Shown here: one piece after another, positions 63,253 to 64,000 of the stretch
Position numbering within the stretch: position 1 is the first letter of the stretch
How the letters are laid out: each line of letters starts with the position of its first letter
Assembly (NCBI RefSeq): GCF_011090165.1
Contig: NZ_JAADJT010000015.1
Location: 1 to 64,000, forward strand
Reading direction: 5' to 3'
Source of the DNA: Duganella aceris
GTDB taxonomy: Bacteria > Pseudomonadota > Gammaproteobacteria > Burkholderiales > Burkholderiaceae_D
Length of the DNA: 64,000 nt
Made by a program: the position numbers and the translations under genes
Notes under the pieces: model-generated
What the model was told of the DNA's origin: nothing
The model's database searches: none
What the model saw: the letters and a program-made list of their open reading frames with translations, nothing else

Positions 63253-63903
63253 ATGAAAATCCACGACGCCCCAGGCTTCCCCAACCCCGCCCGCATCCGC
63301 ATCGTCCTCGCCGAAAAGGGCATGGACCAGGACATCGACTTCGTCCACGTCGACCTGTTCGCGGCCGAGCACAAGCAGCCGGCCTTCCTGGCCAGGAACC
63401 CGACCGGCGTGGTGCCGGTGCTGGAACTGGACGACGGCCTGTTCATCGCCGAATCGATCGCCATCACCGAATACCTGGACAACCTGGACGGCAACCCGAT
63501 CCTGACCGGCACCACGCTGCGCGAAAAAGCCGTGATCCACATGATGCAAAAGCGCGCCGACGACCAGATGATCGACGCCATCGGCAACTACTTCCACCAC
63601 GCCACGCCCGGCCTGGGCGACACGCTGCAAGCGTACAAGAGCCCGGAATGGGCACACCGCAAGGAATGGGGCGAGCGCCAGCTGGCGAAATTCAAGGACG
63701 GCATGCGCTACTTCAACGAGGTGCTGAGCACGCAGCCCTACATCGCCGGCGACAAGTTCTCGGTGGCCGACATCACCGTCTACTGCGCGCTGCTGCACGC
63801 CGCCTTCCCCGGCGTCACGGTGCCGGAAGACTGCCCGGCACTGGCGGCGTGGCAGAAGAAGATCGCCGAGCGCCCAAGCGTAAAAAACCGCAGCGGCCAA
63901 TAA
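63253..63903 (+). CDS. glutathione S-transferase family protein
   Basis: A 216-residue two-domain GST. The N-terminal thioredoxin fold starts MKIHDAPGFPNPARIRIVLAEKG, has the cis-Pro region NPTGVVPVLELDDG and the glutathione-contact FIAESIAITEYLDNL. The helical C-terminal domain holds YIAGDKFSVADITVYCAL with the N-capping box. It conjugates glutathione to electrophiles or reduces peroxides; substrate unknown. It is controlled most likely by the divergent TetR gene. Confidence 0.92.
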   Translation: MKIHDAPGFPNPARIRIVLAEKGMDQDIDFVHVDLFAAEHKQPAFLARNPTGVVPVLELDDGLFIAESIAITEYLDNLDGNPILTGTTLREKAVIHMMQKRADDQMIDAIGNYFHHATPGLGDTLQAYKSPEWAHRKEWGERQLAKFKDGMRYFNEVLSTQPYIAGDKFSVADITVYCALLHAAFPGVTVPEDCPALAAWQKKIAERPSVKNRSGQ

Positions 63904-63916
63904 CCCCAATCCCGCC

Positions 63917-63999
63917 GGTGTCAGTGCCGACATTCGGACATCGGCGGAACTTTCCAGCGCCTGGAAGTTCGCAAATGTCCGAATGTCGGCACTGACACC
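63917..63999. repeat. imperfect 83-bp inverted repeat after GST
   Basis: GGTGTCAGTGCCGACATTCG and its complement at the far end enclose a second pair (GAACTTTCCAG and CTGGAAGTTC) around a CGC centre. Only the junction between the two stems is mismatched. It starts 14 bp after the GST stop and reads as a large hairpin. The GTGTCAG/CTGACAC ends recall the GTCAGA palindromes at 21161 and 39672. Confidence 0.8.
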
Positions 64000-64000
64000 C

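Overview
The window is high-GC DNA from a chromosome of a betaproteobacterium, most probably Oxalobacteraceae (Massilia/Duganella/Janthinobacterium type). This rests on gene content and order: a small Trp-rich protein beside ilvD, a LysR gene overlapping lgt, zapA with a 6S RNA behind it, a glucokinase-HexR fusion, CIRCE-controlled groESL, and a large set of TonB receptors and glycoside hydrolases. No phage, plasmid backbone, IS element, tRNA, rRNA or CRISPR array was seen.

Layout. 1-6 kb is housekeeping: cytochrome c, Trp-rich protein, ilvD, LysR-lgt, an EVE protein, 6S RNA, zapA and a coiled-coil partner. 6-22 kb is a beta-galactoside/galactose locus: GH2 and GH35 beta-galactosidases, a TonB receptor, a GbpR-like LysR regulator, an SMP-30 lactonase, galactonate dehydratase, an AraFGH-type ABC importer and an SDR that fits galactose dehydrogenase. 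22-28.3 kb holds a GPH transporter and ROK regulator facing a TonB receptor and a YdcF-like protein. groESL follows at 28.5-30.5 kb. 30.6-34.5 kb is a mixed segment with VOC proteins, a CDF metal transporter, a truncated cadR next to a low-GC two-gene cassette, and a WYL regulator. 34.6-37 kb carries a second SMP-30 lactonase with dgoA and dgoK, which completes the De Ley-Doudoroff galactose route begun at 6-22 kb. 37.8-39.6 kb is a His-rich PadR regulator with an MFS exporter.

39.7-59.8 kb is an alpha-glucan locus: glk-hexR, GH13 alpha-glucosidase, POT-family transporter, pullulanase, GH92 alpha-mannosidase, a GAF/EAL protein, a secreted alpha-amylase, phosphoglucomutase, an SLC45-like MFS sugar transporter and a GH31 alpha-glucosidase. 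Several of these promoters share TGTAG/CTACA half-sites. The predicted flow is extracellular or periplasmic debranching and hydrolysis, inner-membrane uptake, cytoplasmic hydrolysis, then glucokinase and phosphoglucomutase. 59.9-64 kb has a small ribbon-helix-helix-like gene preceded by an unusual phased repeat array, an M2 (ACE-like) dipeptidase, and a divergent TetR/GST pair with clear operators.

The most unusual structures are: (1) the phased TAGAGC repeat array at 59.9-60.1 kb with its small downstream gene; (2) a 90-bp perfect palindrome at 39.7 kb, together with other intergenic palindromes containing GTCAGA/TCTGAC or GTGTCAG; (3) the low-GC cassette abutting a broken cadR. Function calls are from reading translated sequence and motifs; no database search was possible.
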